DNA of 64,000 nucleotides, from positions 1 through 64,000 of IMG/VR virus record IMGVR_UViG_3300017991_000051; one strand, given 5' to 3'. The translations under genes were made by a program, and so were the position numbers. The notes below the pieces were generated by a model. The model was given only the letters and a program-made list of their open reading frames with translations. It was not told where the DNA came from and made no database searches. Numbering within the stretch: the first letter of the stretch is position 1; every line of letters starts with the position of its first letter. Shown here one piece after another: positions 15,797 through 24,797 of the stretch. This DNA comes from a virus.

Positions 15797-16217
15797 ACGT
15801 ATCCTCCAGTTTCGCCATCAGCTCCGTTACGCCCAACGGCTTTTCACCCGGATGCAACGCCTCACGTATACTCGTAAAGTAGAGTCCGAACATGGCGCGG
15901 GCCAGCCACTTTCCGAACAGCCCAACTACCCACGGCGGGAAAGTCAGTAAGCCTACACGTTCCATTAATTCCGCAACTGTGTCAGGACTGTTGGGCCCTA
16001 CGCACCCGTTGACAAACTCGCCGAGAGTCTTACCATACTGCGCCATTTGCTGCTTACTAACTTCGTCAAGGTTGTTATAGGCTTTATCGGTCTCCATCGC
16101 CTCCAGCGCTTGCTTGACCACATATGGAAAATTATGGGCCACGTCACGCATCGGATTGACCCATACTCCTCTTACATTAGTTCCCGTCGGATCCGGTGCT
16201 CTCTGCTGCATTGTCAT
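15789..16217 (-). CDS. hypothetical protein, 142 aa
   Basis: ATG at 16217, with a possible second start two codons on. Helical, with a Trp/Phe-rich hydrophobic stretch (FPPWVVGLFGKWLARAMFGL) too amphipathic to call a membrane helix with certainty. Function unknown. Confidence 0.6.
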   Translation of the reverse strand: MTMQQRAPDPTGTNVRGVWVNPMRDVAHNFPYVVKQALEAMETDKAYNNLDEVSKQQMAQYGKTLGEFVNGCVGPNSPDTVAELMERVGLLTFPPWVVGLFGKWLARAMFGLYFTSIREALHPGEKPLGVTELMAKLEDTCE

Positions 16218-16238
16218 CGTCTTCCTGATTTATACAAC

Positions 16239-16505
16239 TTATAAAAAGTTGTAATGGGTGCCTTTATCACCCGTTACTTGTTTATGTGTATTTCCTGCTT
16301 CACAGACGCCAGTTTCACTACTGTTGCCAGCAGCCGGAGCTTTCATCTCCACAGGCTTAACTTCCGAGCAACCCACCCGTAGTATGTTGATTGCAGCGTT
16401 GAAGTCTCTGCCGAGTCTCAAGCCGCATTTTTTTGTCAGAAAAACAGCACACAGTTTCTGACAGGTGTCAGATAATCGCCGACCCCAAATCAATTCCGTA
16501 TTCAT
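16239..16505 (-). pseudogene. tnpB: C-terminal remnant of IS200/IS605-type TnpB
   Basis: CGLRLGRDFNAAINILR is the last RuvC-like catalytic block of TnpB ('D.NAA.NI'), and EVKPVEM followed by SSETGVCEAG is the usual TnpB tail. The N-terminal part, the first two catalytic acids and the zinc ribbon are absent, so this is a fragment. Its stop is followed by an AACGGGTG/CACCCATT hairpin at about 16249-16275, like a right-end/omega-RNA hairpin. The 5' side is fused to the end of the 16468 gene. Confidence 0.75.
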
Positions 16506-16911
16506 CTATGAGATTGCACAGGTCTTCCGCACACCACTCCAGCGCTTCGTCCGCCGTCTTGAAGTCATGGCCGTAGCGCAATTTTCCCGATAGGTGGTCT
16601 CTGTTGTTCACCAAATCCCATAGAACGAGAAAGGCATCCAGCGCCTTTACGAGCCGGTACTCTTCGTGGCGGTCCTCCGCCTTCACCCACATTTCACGCC
16701 CCGGTGTCGGTTCTCTCGCCGGTATAGGCGCCGGCCGGTTATACAGTCTCGATAACTGGTCGTACCAGCGCTCACTAAAGTGACGTGTCCAACAGGAATT
16801 ACATTCCGGTTTATGCTCCTCGCATGTGCCGCCCGTCTGGCAAACGAAACTCCGCATATATTTCAGCTCCTCGAGGAGCTGTTCCATCGTCTTCTTATCA
16901 ATCTGTACCAC
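16468..16911 (-). CDS. Cys-rich hypothetical protein, 147 aa, GTG start
   Basis: GTG at 16911 follows AGGAGG and a run of Gs; upstream in-frame sequence belongs to the previous gene. A Cys cluster (CQTGGTCEEHKPECNSC) near residue 30 suggests a metal site, followed by a helical domain. Its 3' end overlaps the TnpB remnant and may have been altered by that insertion. Confidence 0.55.
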   Translation of the reverse strand: MVQIDKKTMEQLLEELKYMRSFVCQTGGTCEEHKPECNSCWTRHFSERWYDQLSRLYNRPAPIPAREPTPGREMWVKAEDRHEEYRLVKALDAFLVLWDLVNNRDHLSGKLRYGHDFKTADEALEWCAEDLCNLIDEYGIDLGSAII

Positions 16912-16924
16912 TGTTCCCCCCTCC

Positions 16925-17848
16925 TCAGAATTTTGATAGCCACCGCTTTGCCCTGCAGTGGAGACAGTAACCATTTGTCTGTTTCGGATCGTAGTATCCT
17001 TTGTGTCCGCCCGGGCACGGGCTTGGTATGTAGTCGCGCCTGTGTGTCCCCAGCGGGCAACTATCGTATCCCATGTGGCAGAAGTGACACGGCCAGTCCC
17101 CAATCTGGGCACGTACGTCCCCAGAAAGGGGACATACCTTCTTGTAGTCACGCCGTTTGGCAACTCGTGCCTTGTTCCTCTTGTTGAGCGATTCCCGCTC
17201 CATGTACTTTTCCGCATGCAGGTCATGTCCCGGCCTGATCTTCAGTAGAAGGTAGGTACGGACCAGCTCACGTGGATGCAGGATCTGCTGCGATCGCCGC
17301 TTCAGGATACCGATACGGTAAGCGAGCCGGCGGAACGCATTGTTCGTGAAGAACTGCGTAAGCGTCTCATCTGCCGGACCGCCGGAGACGATGTAGAATG
17401 TGACCATGACGCCTCGTATATGCCGGCGTGGTGTCCTGTACTCCTTGACCGAACGCACCATGCCGATGACCCACTCGGGCGTCATCTGGCTTGTCCACGG
17501 GGTTATAGGGGTCCCCGACTTCAGTATGATCACGTTACCCGCCATTCGGGCGATCACATGTTCCGCCAGCTCCGGTGAAAGCACCCGGCCGCCGACCGCG
17601 GCCGTTAGGGTCTCGCGGACGGCGGGGAATGCATTTACTTTATCAAACCGTGCGATCTCATCCGGTATGGGACGGTTGCGGCTCTTATCGAGCGGGCGGC
17701 TCACGGCCTTGGCCGCGGCGTCCAACGTGGCACAATCCATGTCCTCCGCCACAAAGTCGGGGACGAGCACGTCCCCGAACTTACGCCGCCACCGAAGTAC
17801 CTCGTACAGGCTGATGATGGGTATACGTTCTTTCTCTTCTTCAGGCAT
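16925..17848 (-). CDS. hypothetical protein with Cys-rich C-terminus, 307 aa
   Basis: No strong ribosome site before ATG at 17848, so the start is uncertain. The N-terminal two thirds are basic and helical. The last 70 residues carry CHFCHMGYDSC, CPGGH and CLHC, at least two possible zinc knuckles. Function unknown; nucleic-acid binding is a reasonable guess. Confidence 0.6.
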   Translation of the reverse strand: MPEEEKERIPIISLYEVLRWRRKFGDVLVPDFVAEDMDCATLDAAAKAVSRPLDKSRNRPIPDEIARFDKVNAFPAVRETLTAAVGGRVLSPELAEHVIARMAGNVIILKSGTPITPWTSQMTPEWVIGMVRSVKEYRTPRRHIRGVMVTFYIVSGGPADETLTQFFTNNAFRRLAYRIGILKRRSQQILHPRELVRTYLLLKIRPGHDLHAEKYMERESLNKRNKARVAKRRDYKKVCPLSGDVRAQIGDWPCHFCHMGYDSCPLGTHRRDYIPSPCPGGHKGYYDPKQTNGYCLHCRAKRWLSKF

Positions 17849-17862
17849 CGTTCATTTGTTCT

Positions 17863-17952
17863 TCACGGGCAGCATATTGCTATCAATTCACACGAACTCT
17901 TCGGGTAACTCGTCTGCTCTTGGTTCGTAACGACTGGTCGGGTATCACTCAT
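17863..17952 (-). CDS. possible 29-aa peptide
   Basis: ATG at 17952 opens MSDTRPVVTNQEQTSYPKSS. There is no ribosome site, but a palindromic motif shared with 44826 lies nine bases upstream. The rest of 17849-17983 holds nothing else. Confidence 0.25.
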   Translation of the reverse strand: MSDTRPVVTNQEQTSYPKSSCELIAICCP

Positions 17953-17960
17953 GCGTCGAC

Positions 17961-17984
17961 TTTGTAGCAACGATACAAACTCTT
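17961..17984 (-). promoter_or_regulatory. TTTGTA...TACAAA motif, copy 1
   Basis: Inverted repeat TTTGTA-gcaacga-TACAAA followed by CTCTT (plus-strand reading), nearly repeated at 44826-44850. Both copies sit just upstream of an ATG that has no good ribosome site. Confidence 0.3.
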
Positions 17985-18340
17985 CAGGCGACCTGTGATT
18001 TACGTTCCGCCTTCCACCGATCGTAATCATCTTCATCACGGCGATGGCTTTCGTAAGGTATCTGCTCCAAAAAAGTGGCGTCAACGTCCACCAAGCAGAA
18101 GCCATCGTTGGCCTGCCATATAGCGCGTGCCAGCCTGTCGGTGAATTCCTCCTCCGACTCGCCCCCGCAGAGATTATCCTTACCGTTAGCGATCAGCTCC
18201 GGAAGTTCACCGTTTGCGACGGCCTGTGTGAATGTATCTCGGTCGAAGTCCCACTCTGCCGTACACGCCTCGACGATGGCATCTTCCTTGTCTAGATTGT
18301 GTCCCGTCACCTTCACGTACATTTCATAATACCTACTCAT
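17984..18340 (-). CDS. hypothetical acidic protein, 118 aa
   Basis: ATG at 18340 (MSRYYEMYVK) follows GGAGACGAAAG and overlaps the upstream stop. Acidic, no motif known to me. A small regulator or enzyme accessory would fit, but there is no evidence for either. Confidence 0.6.
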   Translation of the reverse strand: MSRYYEMYVKVTGHNLDKEDAIVEACTAEWDFDRDTFTQAVANGELPELIANGKDNLCGGESEEEFTDRLARAIWQANDGFCLVDVDATFLEQIPYESHRRDEDDYDRWKAERKSQVA

Positions 18341-18725
18341 CTTTCGTCTCCACATTCTGCAGATACTTCGGCATGTCGTCGATCTCCGGCGGCAGTATGC
18401 CGCGCTTGACAACCTCCTCGTTGTGGATGATAAACATGATATTACACGCTATCGCTGCGAGGTGATCTTCATCCGTCTTCCCTTGATTCCACCACATGAT
18501 GTGTCGCCTGAGCGACGCATAGCACCGCGAAATCGGTATGCCTTTCTCCCAGTTTCTGTCGGCGTACCGCTTGGCACCGAGCATAAGCCAGTTCCCGAGG
18601 CGCTCCTCGAAGAACGGACTGATAAGGTCAGGGCGGGGCTTATCCTCCGATACGTCCCGAACCGCTCCGGTTTGGAACTGCTGCTCCTTCCCCGACGATT
18701 TCACACGATCAAACTTTTTTCCCAT
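18333..18725 (-). CDS. dATP/dGTP pyrophosphohydrolase-like protein (DUF5664)
   Basis: ATG at 18725 follows GGAGG. The 130-aa protein contains RLGNWLMLGAKRYADRNWEK, then SLRRHIMWWNQGKTDEDH and NIMFIIHNEE, the pattern of the DUF5664 MazG-like family: an all-alpha core with E/D/N metal ligands. Members hydrolyse (d)NTPs to monophosphates; one relative, MazZ, supplies dGMP in phages with 2-aminoadenine DNA. No PurZ or DatZ is seen here, so general nucleotide-pool control is the safer reading. Confidence 0.65.
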   Translation of the reverse strand: MGKKFDRVKSSGKEQQFQTGAVRDVSEDKPRPDLISPFFEERLGNWLMLGAKRYADRNWEKGIPISRCYASLRRHIMWWNQGKTDEDHLAAIACNIMFIIHNEEVVKRGILPPEIDDMPKYLQNVETKDE

Positions 18726-19851
18726 CGTACAGATCCTCCTCCAATATGTTAATGATACGTTCCGCCGCATGCCCGTCCCCATAGGGGTTAACGGCCTTCG
18801 ACATCCTCTCCCGTTCTTCCGGATGCTCCACCAGCAGGTCGAGCATCGCCGCGATCTTCAGGTAGTCGGTACCCACCAGCCGACACGTGCCGGCATCAAC
18901 ACCCTCCGGCCGCTCCGTCTTATCTCGCAGGACGAGAACCGGAACACCCAGTGACGGTGCTTCCTCCTGAACGCCCCCTGAGTCCGTGAGGATGAACAGG
19001 GCGTGTTTCATCGCATGTGCGAAGGTCACGTAGTCCAGCGGCTCTGACAGTATCACGTTCTTGACGCCGTCGAGGATCTCGTACGCCGGCACCTTCACCT
19101 CCGGATTGGGGTGTACTGGATACCAGAACCGTAGATCCTTATGAACTGTTGCAAAATCTGCAACAGCTGAGAATACCTCTCGGATTGGTGTCCCGAACGC
19201 CTCGCGGCGGTGACAGGTCATCAGCACGTAAGGCTGATCCTTCATCTCCACGACGCCCGGCGTATGTATCGTAACCGCCCCCGGCCACTCTGTTGTCGCG
19301 AGGATGTGCTGCAGGGCGTCGATCGATGTGTTACCCACGTTGTGGATAGCCCCCTCATCGACGTGCTCGTCCAGCAGGTTACTCACCGCCGTTATCGTGG
19401 GCGCAAAGTGCCATTTTGTTGCTAACGCCGCAACACGGCGGTTGAACTCCTCCGGCCGCGGCGCGTCCATATCCCATGTACGCAGGCCGGCCTCCACGTG
19501 CCCGAACGGGATCTTCATGTAGAAACATACCATGGCAGCAGCCGTCACCGTCATGGTGTCGCCTTGTGCCAGTACCGCCCTCGGCGGATCGGTTTGGAAG
19601 GCCGCGCGTAGCTTATCGACCGCGGCTCGGAAGAAATCCAGAGTAGTCTGGTTTTCCTCCATCAGGTCGTAGTCGATAGCTGGCTCGATCTGGAAGGCCT
19701 CCAGCGCCTGCTTCAGCAGCTCGTCGTGCTGACCTGTCGAGATCAGCTTGTGGGGAATGTCCCGGTTCATTAGTTGGTGCACAACCGGCGCCATCTTAAT
19801 GGCCTCCGGCCGCGTACCGATTACGATGTGAATCCTTTTCCTTTTGGACAT
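18709..19851 (-). CDS. wecB: UDP-N-acetylglucosamine 2-epimerase (non-hydrolysing)
   Basis: The 380-aa protein shows GTRPEAIKMAPVVHQL at the N-terminus, GDTMTVTAAA, HVEAGLRTWD, PEEFNRR, a CHRREAFG block and LTDSGGVQEEAPSLG. These are the conserved blocks of WecB/MnaA, which converts UDP-GlcNAc to UDP-ManNAc with a GT-B fold. ATG at 19851 follows AGGTAGT. It is the last gene of the glycan cluster and should make a sugar donor for it. Confidence 0.92.
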   Translation of the reverse strand: MSKRKRIHIVIGTRPEAIKMAPVVHQLMNRDIPHKLISTGQHDELLKQALEAFQIEPAIDYDLMEENQTTLDFFRAAVDKLRAAFQTDPPRAVLAQGDTMTVTAAAMVCFYMKIPFGHVEAGLRTWDMDAPRPEEFNRRVAALATKWHFAPTITAVSNLLDEHVDEGAIHNVGNTSIDALQHILATTEWPGAVTIHTPGVVEMKDQPYVLMTCHRREAFGTPIREVFSAVADFATVHKDLRFWYPVHPNPEVKVPAYEILDGVKNVILSEPLDYVTFAHAMKHALFILTDSGGVQEEAPSLGVPVLVLRDKTERPEGVDAGTCRLVGTDYLKIAAMLDLLVEHPEERERMSKAVNPYGDGHAAERIINILEEDLYDGKKV

Positions 19852-20375
19852 ACTACCTGTACCACCCTCCACGTTACCTGCGCGCGCCCAGGTACCTTCG
19901 GCTCCGCCACCTCGTGGATCAACCGGTACCGGAAGTTGCGCTTCAGTACTTTCAGAAATTGTTTGAAATGACGGAAGTCATCTATGAGTAGAATCGTTCC
20001 CTGCCTGACATGCGAACGCAGCAGCGGATACCACTGCGTACGCGTGAGTCCCGCCGGCCCGTCGATGATGACGAGGTCGTAGATGCCTTTCACAAGCTTC
20101 TTAGGGAAGTCCGTCCAGAACACGGTCTGCACCTTCGGGTGGTCGCACACGAATCGCTCGTCGTTCTCGTACGTTACGTACTTGAACCTGATGCCCTTCC
20201 TGTTCAGCATACGCGCCATGACGTACGTCCCCTTACCGGAGCCGAACTCCAGTATCTTGAGGACGCGCCGATAGGTCACATGCGACAGCGCCGTGTACAC
20301 CTGTTCGGGGTTTAGACTCCACCTGCCAGGGAAATTCTCGCAGTCCTTCTCTGTTATCCTCAACTCCATATGCAT
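19821..20375 (-). CDS. SAM-dependent methyltransferase
   Basis: ATG at 20375 follows GAGGAAGAG. LKILEFGSGKGTYVMAR is motif I, VTYEND the acidic ribose-binding turn, and YDLVIIDGPAG motif IV/Asp block, as in class I enzymes that modify sugars or small molecules. Within the glycan cluster it likely O-methylates a sugar; this is context only. Confidence 0.75.
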   Translation of the reverse strand: MHMELRITEKDCENFPGRWSLNPEQVYTALSHVTYRRVLKILEFGSGKGTYVMARMLNRKGIRFKYVTYENDERFVCDHPKVQTVFWTDFPKKLVKGIYDLVIIDGPAGLTRTQWYPLLRSHVRQGTILLIDDFRHFKQFLKVLKRNFRYRLIHEVAEPKVPGRAQVTWRVVQVVCPKGKGFTS

Positions 20376-21025
20376 ACCCTCTTCCTCGTCGGTCGTGTCT
20401 TGATATGGTAGCCACGGGTCGGATGCCCGTGTATCTTCATATCCAGCACGGATCCAATATCCAACACGATCTGCTTGCGGGGCGCCCGCGTCCAATAGTC
20501 ATGAATGAGCCGGCACTTCAACGGACCGGCCGCGATCAAGATCGTCTTCCTTACCTTGAATAACTCGCGCAGTAACGCGTCATGGTCGTACGGGTTCTCA
20601 ATAGCGTTCTTCGGTACGCGGATGTCGCCCTTCCGGCACGACACCAGTACGTACTCCGATCGGTCAAGCGCCTTGAACTTCTGCATGAAACGTACCCAGT
20701 TCGCGTTCACAAACAGGTTGGCGTACGTGAGCCGCCGGCGTGGAACGTTCACGTGCTTCAAGTACCACTGGTGTGCCTTCTTATCACAACAGGGACACGA
20801 GATCCCGATGAATAGACCGGGGAGATTCGCCGCAATCGCGCGGTCCACGCCCTTCGCTATCTCGGAGTCGGAGCCGTCATACTTCCACTCGCCACAGGTC
20901 ACGATCGGCCGTCGGTCGCAGAACGCGCGCTCCCCGTCCCCAAAGCGTATGAACGCGTACGGCTTCCCCCTGAAATAGATCTGCTCCAGATCACTGCGAA
21001 AATCCTGTGTGAATCGGATAGGCAT
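20360..21025 (-). CDS. glycosyltransferase, GT-D fold (DUF1792-like)
   Basis: ATG at 21025 follows GAGGAGG. FIRFGDGERAF near residue 27 matches the 'RFGDGE' nucleotide-sugar/metal motif of DUF1792-type GT-D enzymes, and a GISCPCCDKKAHQWY loop follows. GT-D transferases elongate O-linked glycans on bacterial surface proteins. Acceptor and sugar unknown. Confidence 0.65.
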   Translation of the reverse strand: MPIRFTQDFRSDLEQIYFRGKPYAFIRFGDGERAFCDRRPIVTCGEWKYDGSDSEIAKGVDRAIAANLPGLFIGISCPCCDKKAHQWYLKHVNVPRRRLTYANLFVNANWVRFMQKFKALDRSEYVLVSCRKGDIRVPKNAIENPYDHDALLRELFKVRKTILIAAGPLKCRLIHDYWTRAPRKQIVLDIGSVLDMKIHGHPTRGYHIKTRPTRKRVCIWS

Positions 21026-21636
21026 TATTTCCTCCTCAGCTCCCAGTTGGGTCCGTGTCCTACGCGCCTGTATGCTGGGAACTCCTTCATGCACCGGCGC
21101 ACCGCTTCCTTCACGCCACCGCGGGACCAGTCGTCACCGACTATAGCCGCCTTCGGGAAATACTTCAGCGCCGCGGAGATGTCCGCATAGGCGCCCTCAT
21201 AATCGTGTGCGGCGTCGATGTATAGCAGGTCCGGCTCGAATCCCATGTCGTGTATGATCGACAGCGCTGTCGTCGAGTCTTCACGCATGGCCACCAATCG
21301 ATGTCGGTAGTTCCAGCAGTTGACAACGAACGTTTCGTACAGGACGGGCAACACATCTCGCCATTTATCCTCGTCTTGGTGTTCGTCCGACCCCCGCCAA
21401 TGATCTACGGAGATGCCCATGGAGTTGGGCGCACTGTCGAGCATCCAGCGCATGGAAGCCCCCAGCCAGCTACCCAGCTCCACGACCAGTCGAGTACCGG
21501 TTGTCAGATGTTTCTGTAATGACTTACGATCGGCCCGGTTGAAGAAGCCGTGGTCATTCGGCGCCACGGCCGGCTTCTCCCTCGGCCACGGGTAGGACCT
21601 TGTCAGTTCGTCCAGTTTGTTTCTCAAGCCAGCCAT
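21025..21636 (-). CDS. SAM-dependent methyltransferase (Methyltransf_24-like)
   Basis: Motif I LVVELGSWLGASMRW, acidic VDHWRG, and DLLYIDAAHDYEGAYADI with VGDDW are the pattern of Methyltransf_24 enzymes, often found in polysaccharide loci. ATG at 21636 is ten bases after GGAGG; overlaps the GT17-like gene stop. Confidence 0.8.
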   Translation of the reverse strand: MAGLRNKLDELTRSYPWPREKPAVAPNDHGFFNRADRKSLQKHLTTGTRLVVELGSWLGASMRWMLDSAPNSMGISVDHWRGSDEHQDEDKWRDVLPVLYETFVVNCWNYRHRLVAMREDSTTALSIIHDMGFEPDLLYIDAAHDYEGAYADISAALKYFPKAAIVGDDWSRGGVKEAVRRCMKEFPAYRRVGHGPNWELRRK

Positions 21637-22433
21637 CGTTTCCACTCCTCCGTATTATCCAGTATTGCCGTCGGGTAGGTATCATCCACGGGCACCTTCT
21701 TCCACATGACGCCCTTGCCGCGCATCAGCACGTCGTGACCCTTCCGGATACATTCAATAATGTGTTTACGATTGGTGAAACGCGGCCGGTTGTAATGCTT
21801 GGCCGCAATGGACTGCAGCTTCTTCACGATCGCGCTCGGCGACATGAGGTAGCTGAAGTGGTGGCCGTTCGTGCGTATGACTTCCAGTTTCAGATCCTTC
21901 CTCGCGCCCTCACGCCACTTGCTCGACCACTCCCGACGCAGGTCATCGAAGGTGAGGCCGCTGGTCCGCAGGTACCGTCCGGTGACGGCGAAGCTGCTGT
22001 GCCACTGTGACCAATAACCCACCCCTGTGTAGTTGATTTTGTAACAATGGTTGTGTTGTCGGATGTGCACGTAACCTACCTTACTCGCACGATCGACAAT
22101 ACGCGGAATGTCCTGCCGGCGATGTACCTCGTCGAGATCCGACCAGATGATGACGTCGTCGTCCTTGAACCGGCGCATCAGCGCGTTGCGTTGCTCTCTC
22201 GCGTTCTTCCACGTGTTCACGGTGCTGATCTTCTTGAAGTGATGAAACACGGCCTCGACCTTCGGGATATTCAGGTACTGCTCCCGCGTCGGCAACCGCA
22301 GTGCGCGGGGCGTGCCGGAGAAGGTATAATCGCCCTCCACGATCAGCATCTTGTCCACGACGTCCAGCTCCTCCGCGAGCCGGAGGTCCAGCATCTGCCA
22401 CTCGTTCCTGAACTGGGTGCAACTGTAGATCAT
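21624..22433 (-). CDS. glycosyltransferase family 17-like (N-acetylglucosaminyltransferase)
   Basis: ATG at 22433 overlaps the previous stop (ATGA). ELDVVDKMLIVEGDYTFSG, then REQRNALMRRF and IIWSDLDEV (a DxD-type metal site) are the conserved order of GT17. Known members add beta-1,4-GlcNAc. 269 aa, close to the bacterial and viral members I know. Confidence 0.8.
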   Translation of the reverse strand: MIYSCTQFRNEWQMLDLRLAEELDVVDKMLIVEGDYTFSGTPRALRLPTREQYLNIPKVEAVFHHFKKISTVNTWKNAREQRNALMRRFKDDDVIIWSDLDEVHRRQDIPRIVDRASKVGYVHIRQHNHCYKINYTGVGYWSQWHSSFAVTGRYLRTSGLTFDDLRREWSSKWREGARKDLKLEVIRTNGHHFSYLMSPSAIVKKLQSIAAKHYNRPRFTNRKHIIECIRKGHDVLMRGKGVMWKKVPVDDTYPTAILDNTEEWKRWLA

Positions 22434-22990
22434 TTCCGCCAACTGTCCCTGTCGTATCCGTACTTACTGAAATCGTTATGCGCCCAGCGGTATACCATGT
22501 CCGCTATCTTCCGCGTGTACAGCTTACGCCAGTCATCCTTCCCCAACCCCGCATTGAGTCGGGGGAGACGGACGCCCTTGGCGAATGGGAGGACCCTGAA
22601 AGCACGTGGCAGTTCCTCGAACCGCAGTAGATGATCCACGTGTACCGGACGTAGGAACCGTGCCTGCGTGATCTCCTTGAACAGTCGCGGCCTGGCGTTC
22701 GGATTGGTGAACCATCGCACATACCGCTCGAACGACCACTTGGATGCCCACGGGTACAACGCCGCCGTGTCATGCCGGCGCCGGTACATGTAGTAGGACG
22801 CCGCCCTCGAGTACGGGTTCCGGACGCAAGCCACCACCGGATATTTCTGGTAGCGCTTCGGAATCTCGTTCGAGTGCTGCTTCTTCTTCGTATAGTTCTT
22901 CGAGCAGCGCATAAACGCCTTGTGCATGCTCGTCGACGCCGTACGCGGTACAGCCACGAACACGAACCGCTTGTCATGCGATATCAACAT
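22430..22990 (-). CDS. sulfotransferase family protein, copy 1
   Basis: FVFVAVPRTASTSMHKAF at residue 9 is the 5'-phosphosulfate loop, and VACVRNPYSRAASYY the 3'-phosphate-binding block of PAPS-dependent sulfotransferases (Sulfotransfer_2-like). 186 aa. Closely similar in layout to the 23620 gene (same RNPYSR and ALYPW blocks), so the two are paralogues. Would move sulfate from PAPS to a glycan hydroxyl. Confidence 0.8.
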   Translation of the reverse strand: MLISHDKRFVFVAVPRTASTSMHKAFMRCSKNYTKKKQHSNEIPKRYQKYPVVACVRNPYSRAASYYMYRRRHDTAALYPWASKWSFERYVRWFTNPNARPRLFKEITQARFLRPVHVDHLLRFEELPRAFRVLPFAKGVRLPRLNAGLGKDDWRKLYTRKIADMVYRWAHNDFSKYGYDRDSWRK

Positions 22991-22993
22991 CGT

Positions 22994-23623
22994 CTATCCC
23001 CTGTAGCCGTATTGTTGTACCAACGCGTTGAACTGTGCCCGCACCCGCGGGTTGACAATGTCCGACTGCTTCAGCGTCTTGTGCCGTCCCCGTGTATTCG
23101 TCGTCCGCGATATACCAGTTATCGACTTCGCCCCCAACAGCCTTGTCAGATCCGCAAGCGTCGACTCAACGGGGTATACAATACGTCCGCGCTTACCGCA
23201 AGCTTGTTCGATACGGCGTGTCCACGTCACTATCCAGTACGCGATCGCCGTCACCTCGTTCTGATAGAGGAGGATGTCCGGCAGATGTTCACGGATGAAA
23301 CGCGCGTACGGGCTCGAACTGCGCGGGTTAAGCACGTGCCTGAAGAAATGGATGGATCGATATGACGACAGTACGTCGATAGGATGGCGCGTAGCATGGA
23401 TGACGACCGCCTCCGGAAACTTGCCCAGGAAGGGGACGGCCATCCAACTGGCATCCGCGCTCAGCCACGGATATCGTTTGAGGCGCGCCGGTATGTTCTT
23501 CATACCCCCGGGCGTGAAGATCCGCTCGTGGCCGCAGGCTATACCGGCATTCGTCATCAACTTGGACATGTAGCCCGTGCCGCACCTGCCAGTCCCGGTA
23601 ACAATGTACTTCAGTGCCCTCAT
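22994..23623 (-). CDS. sulfotransferase-like protein, second type
   Basis: ATG at 23623 follows GGAGG. YIVTGTGRCGTGYMSKLM is a P-loop-like 5'-PSB motif and VIHATRHPIDVLSSYRS the 3'-PB block. It differs in sequence from its two neighbours, so it may act on another acceptor. 209 aa. Confidence 0.75.
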   Translation of the reverse strand: MRALKYIVTGTGRCGTGYMSKLMTNAGIACGHERIFTPGGMKNIPARLKRYPWLSADASWMAVPFLGKFPEAVVIHATRHPIDVLSSYRSIHFFRHVLNPRSSSPYARFIREHLPDILLYQNEVTAIAYWIVTWTRRIEQACGKRGRIVYPVESTLADLTRLLGAKSITGISRTTNTRGRHKTLKQSDIVNPRVRAQFNALVQQYGYRG

Positions 23624-24192
23624 CGCCGCCTCCAGCTCCGTAGGCCGTAACCGTACAGTTTGAAATCCTGCGCCGCCCACTCCGCGACCCGGCGCGCGAT
23701 AGCCGCCGTGTAGAATGGTTGCCACGGCTTTGATTTCAGGCAAGCGTTCCGGTTCGGTAGACTAACGCCCGTCTTCTTCACGATGGGAATCTTGTAGAAC
23801 GCATCAGGGAGATCCTCGAAGCGTAACAGCATATCCACACGCACGCTATGCAGGTGTGTCGACACCGGCTTGTCGTGGAAGTCGTGTGGAGGGATCTCCC
23901 GCGAAGTACTCCATCGGATGTATTTCGCAAAACCCCAGTCTTTCACCCACGGGTAGAGCGCGTTGGCCGGCTTCGTATGCCGGTACAGATAATGGGACAC
24001 CTCCCGAGAATAGGGGTTGCGCGTGAAGGCGATCGTGAAGAACTTGCGGTACTGCTGCGGGATCTTCATATCGTGTTTGCCGGTGTAGATCGCACCGGGC
24101 CCAGCTACGCTCCGGAGGGCCACGTACATAGACGTAGTCCCCGTCCTCGGTATACCGAGGAATACGAACTTGTGCTTTGGTGATATCAGCAT
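23620..24192 (-). CDS. sulfotransferase family protein, copy 2
   Basis: ATG at 24192 follows GAGG. FVFLGIPRTGTTSMYVAL and FTRNPYSREVSHYLY are the two PAPS-binding blocks. Paralogue of the 22430 gene. 190 aa. Confidence 0.8.
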   Translation of the reverse strand: MLISPKHKFVFLGIPRTGTTSMYVALRSVAGPGAIYTGKHDMKIPQQYRKFFTIAFTRNPYSREVSHYLYRHTKPANALYPWVKDWGFAKYIRWSTSREIPPHDFHDKPVSTHLHSVRVDMLLRFEDLPDAFYKIPIVKKTGVSLPNRNACLKSKPWQPFYTAAIARRVAEWAAQDFKLYGYGLRSWRRR

Positions 24193-24194
24193 CG

Positions 24195-24785
24195 TTACTT
24201 CCTCAACACGCAACAGAATACCATCCGGCGTGTCGATGACTGCACCTGCTTGGCATGTGCCGCCGGCTCCACGAGTATGTCCGCCGGCCGCGACCAGCGT
24301 ACCCTGCCGGCGAAGGAAAAGATAGAGTGTGCTACTGCGTTACGCCACGCCGGTAACCGGATGGTTGGGACGTCCAGTGTCACGATCACCCACCCCGTCC
24401 GCTTCAGTACCCGGTCGAACTCCGCCAAGGCTCCCTGCAGATCCTTCATATGCTCGAGGACGCTGATGCACACGATCTTATCGACGCTCTCCGTCTCGAT
24501 CGGCATGTCGGTGAGGGACGCCTGAACCAGCTCCAAGTTCGGATGCTTGTGCTTCAACGACAGCAAGCGCATATCGGTATCAACGGCATAGACCCTCCGT
24601 GCGTGTTCGGCCAGCCAGTACTTGAAGAAGTGGGTGATGCCGCAGCCGGCGTCGACCACGACGTCGTTCATCCTGATGAACTTCGCTGCCCACGGATACT
24701 CGTATCGACGTGACCACCATTCATCAGGAATATTGTAGCCGCCCAAGCTCTTTTGACAGCCGGACTTCGTAGCAAAGCCGTTCAT
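24195..24785 (-). CDS. SAM-dependent methyltransferase (Methyltransf_11-like)
   Basis: ATG at 24785 follows GGAGGAGGG. VVVDAGCGITHFF is motif I, YAVDTDM the acidic turn, and VDKIVCISVLEHM the typical 'S.LEH' block. 196 aa. Probably methylates a sugar or lipid carrier of the cluster. Confidence 0.8.
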   Translation of the reverse strand: MNGFATKSGCQKSLGGYNIPDEWWSRRYEYPWAAKFIRMNDVVVDAGCGITHFFKYWLAEHARRVYAVDTDMRLLSLKHKHPNLELVQASLTDMPIETESVDKIVCISVLEHMKDLQGALAEFDRVLKRTGWVIVTLDVPTIRLPAWRNAVAHSIFSFAGRVRWSRPADILVEPAAHAKQVQSSTRRMVFCCVLRK

Positions 24786-24797
24786 ATGGCCCTCCTC

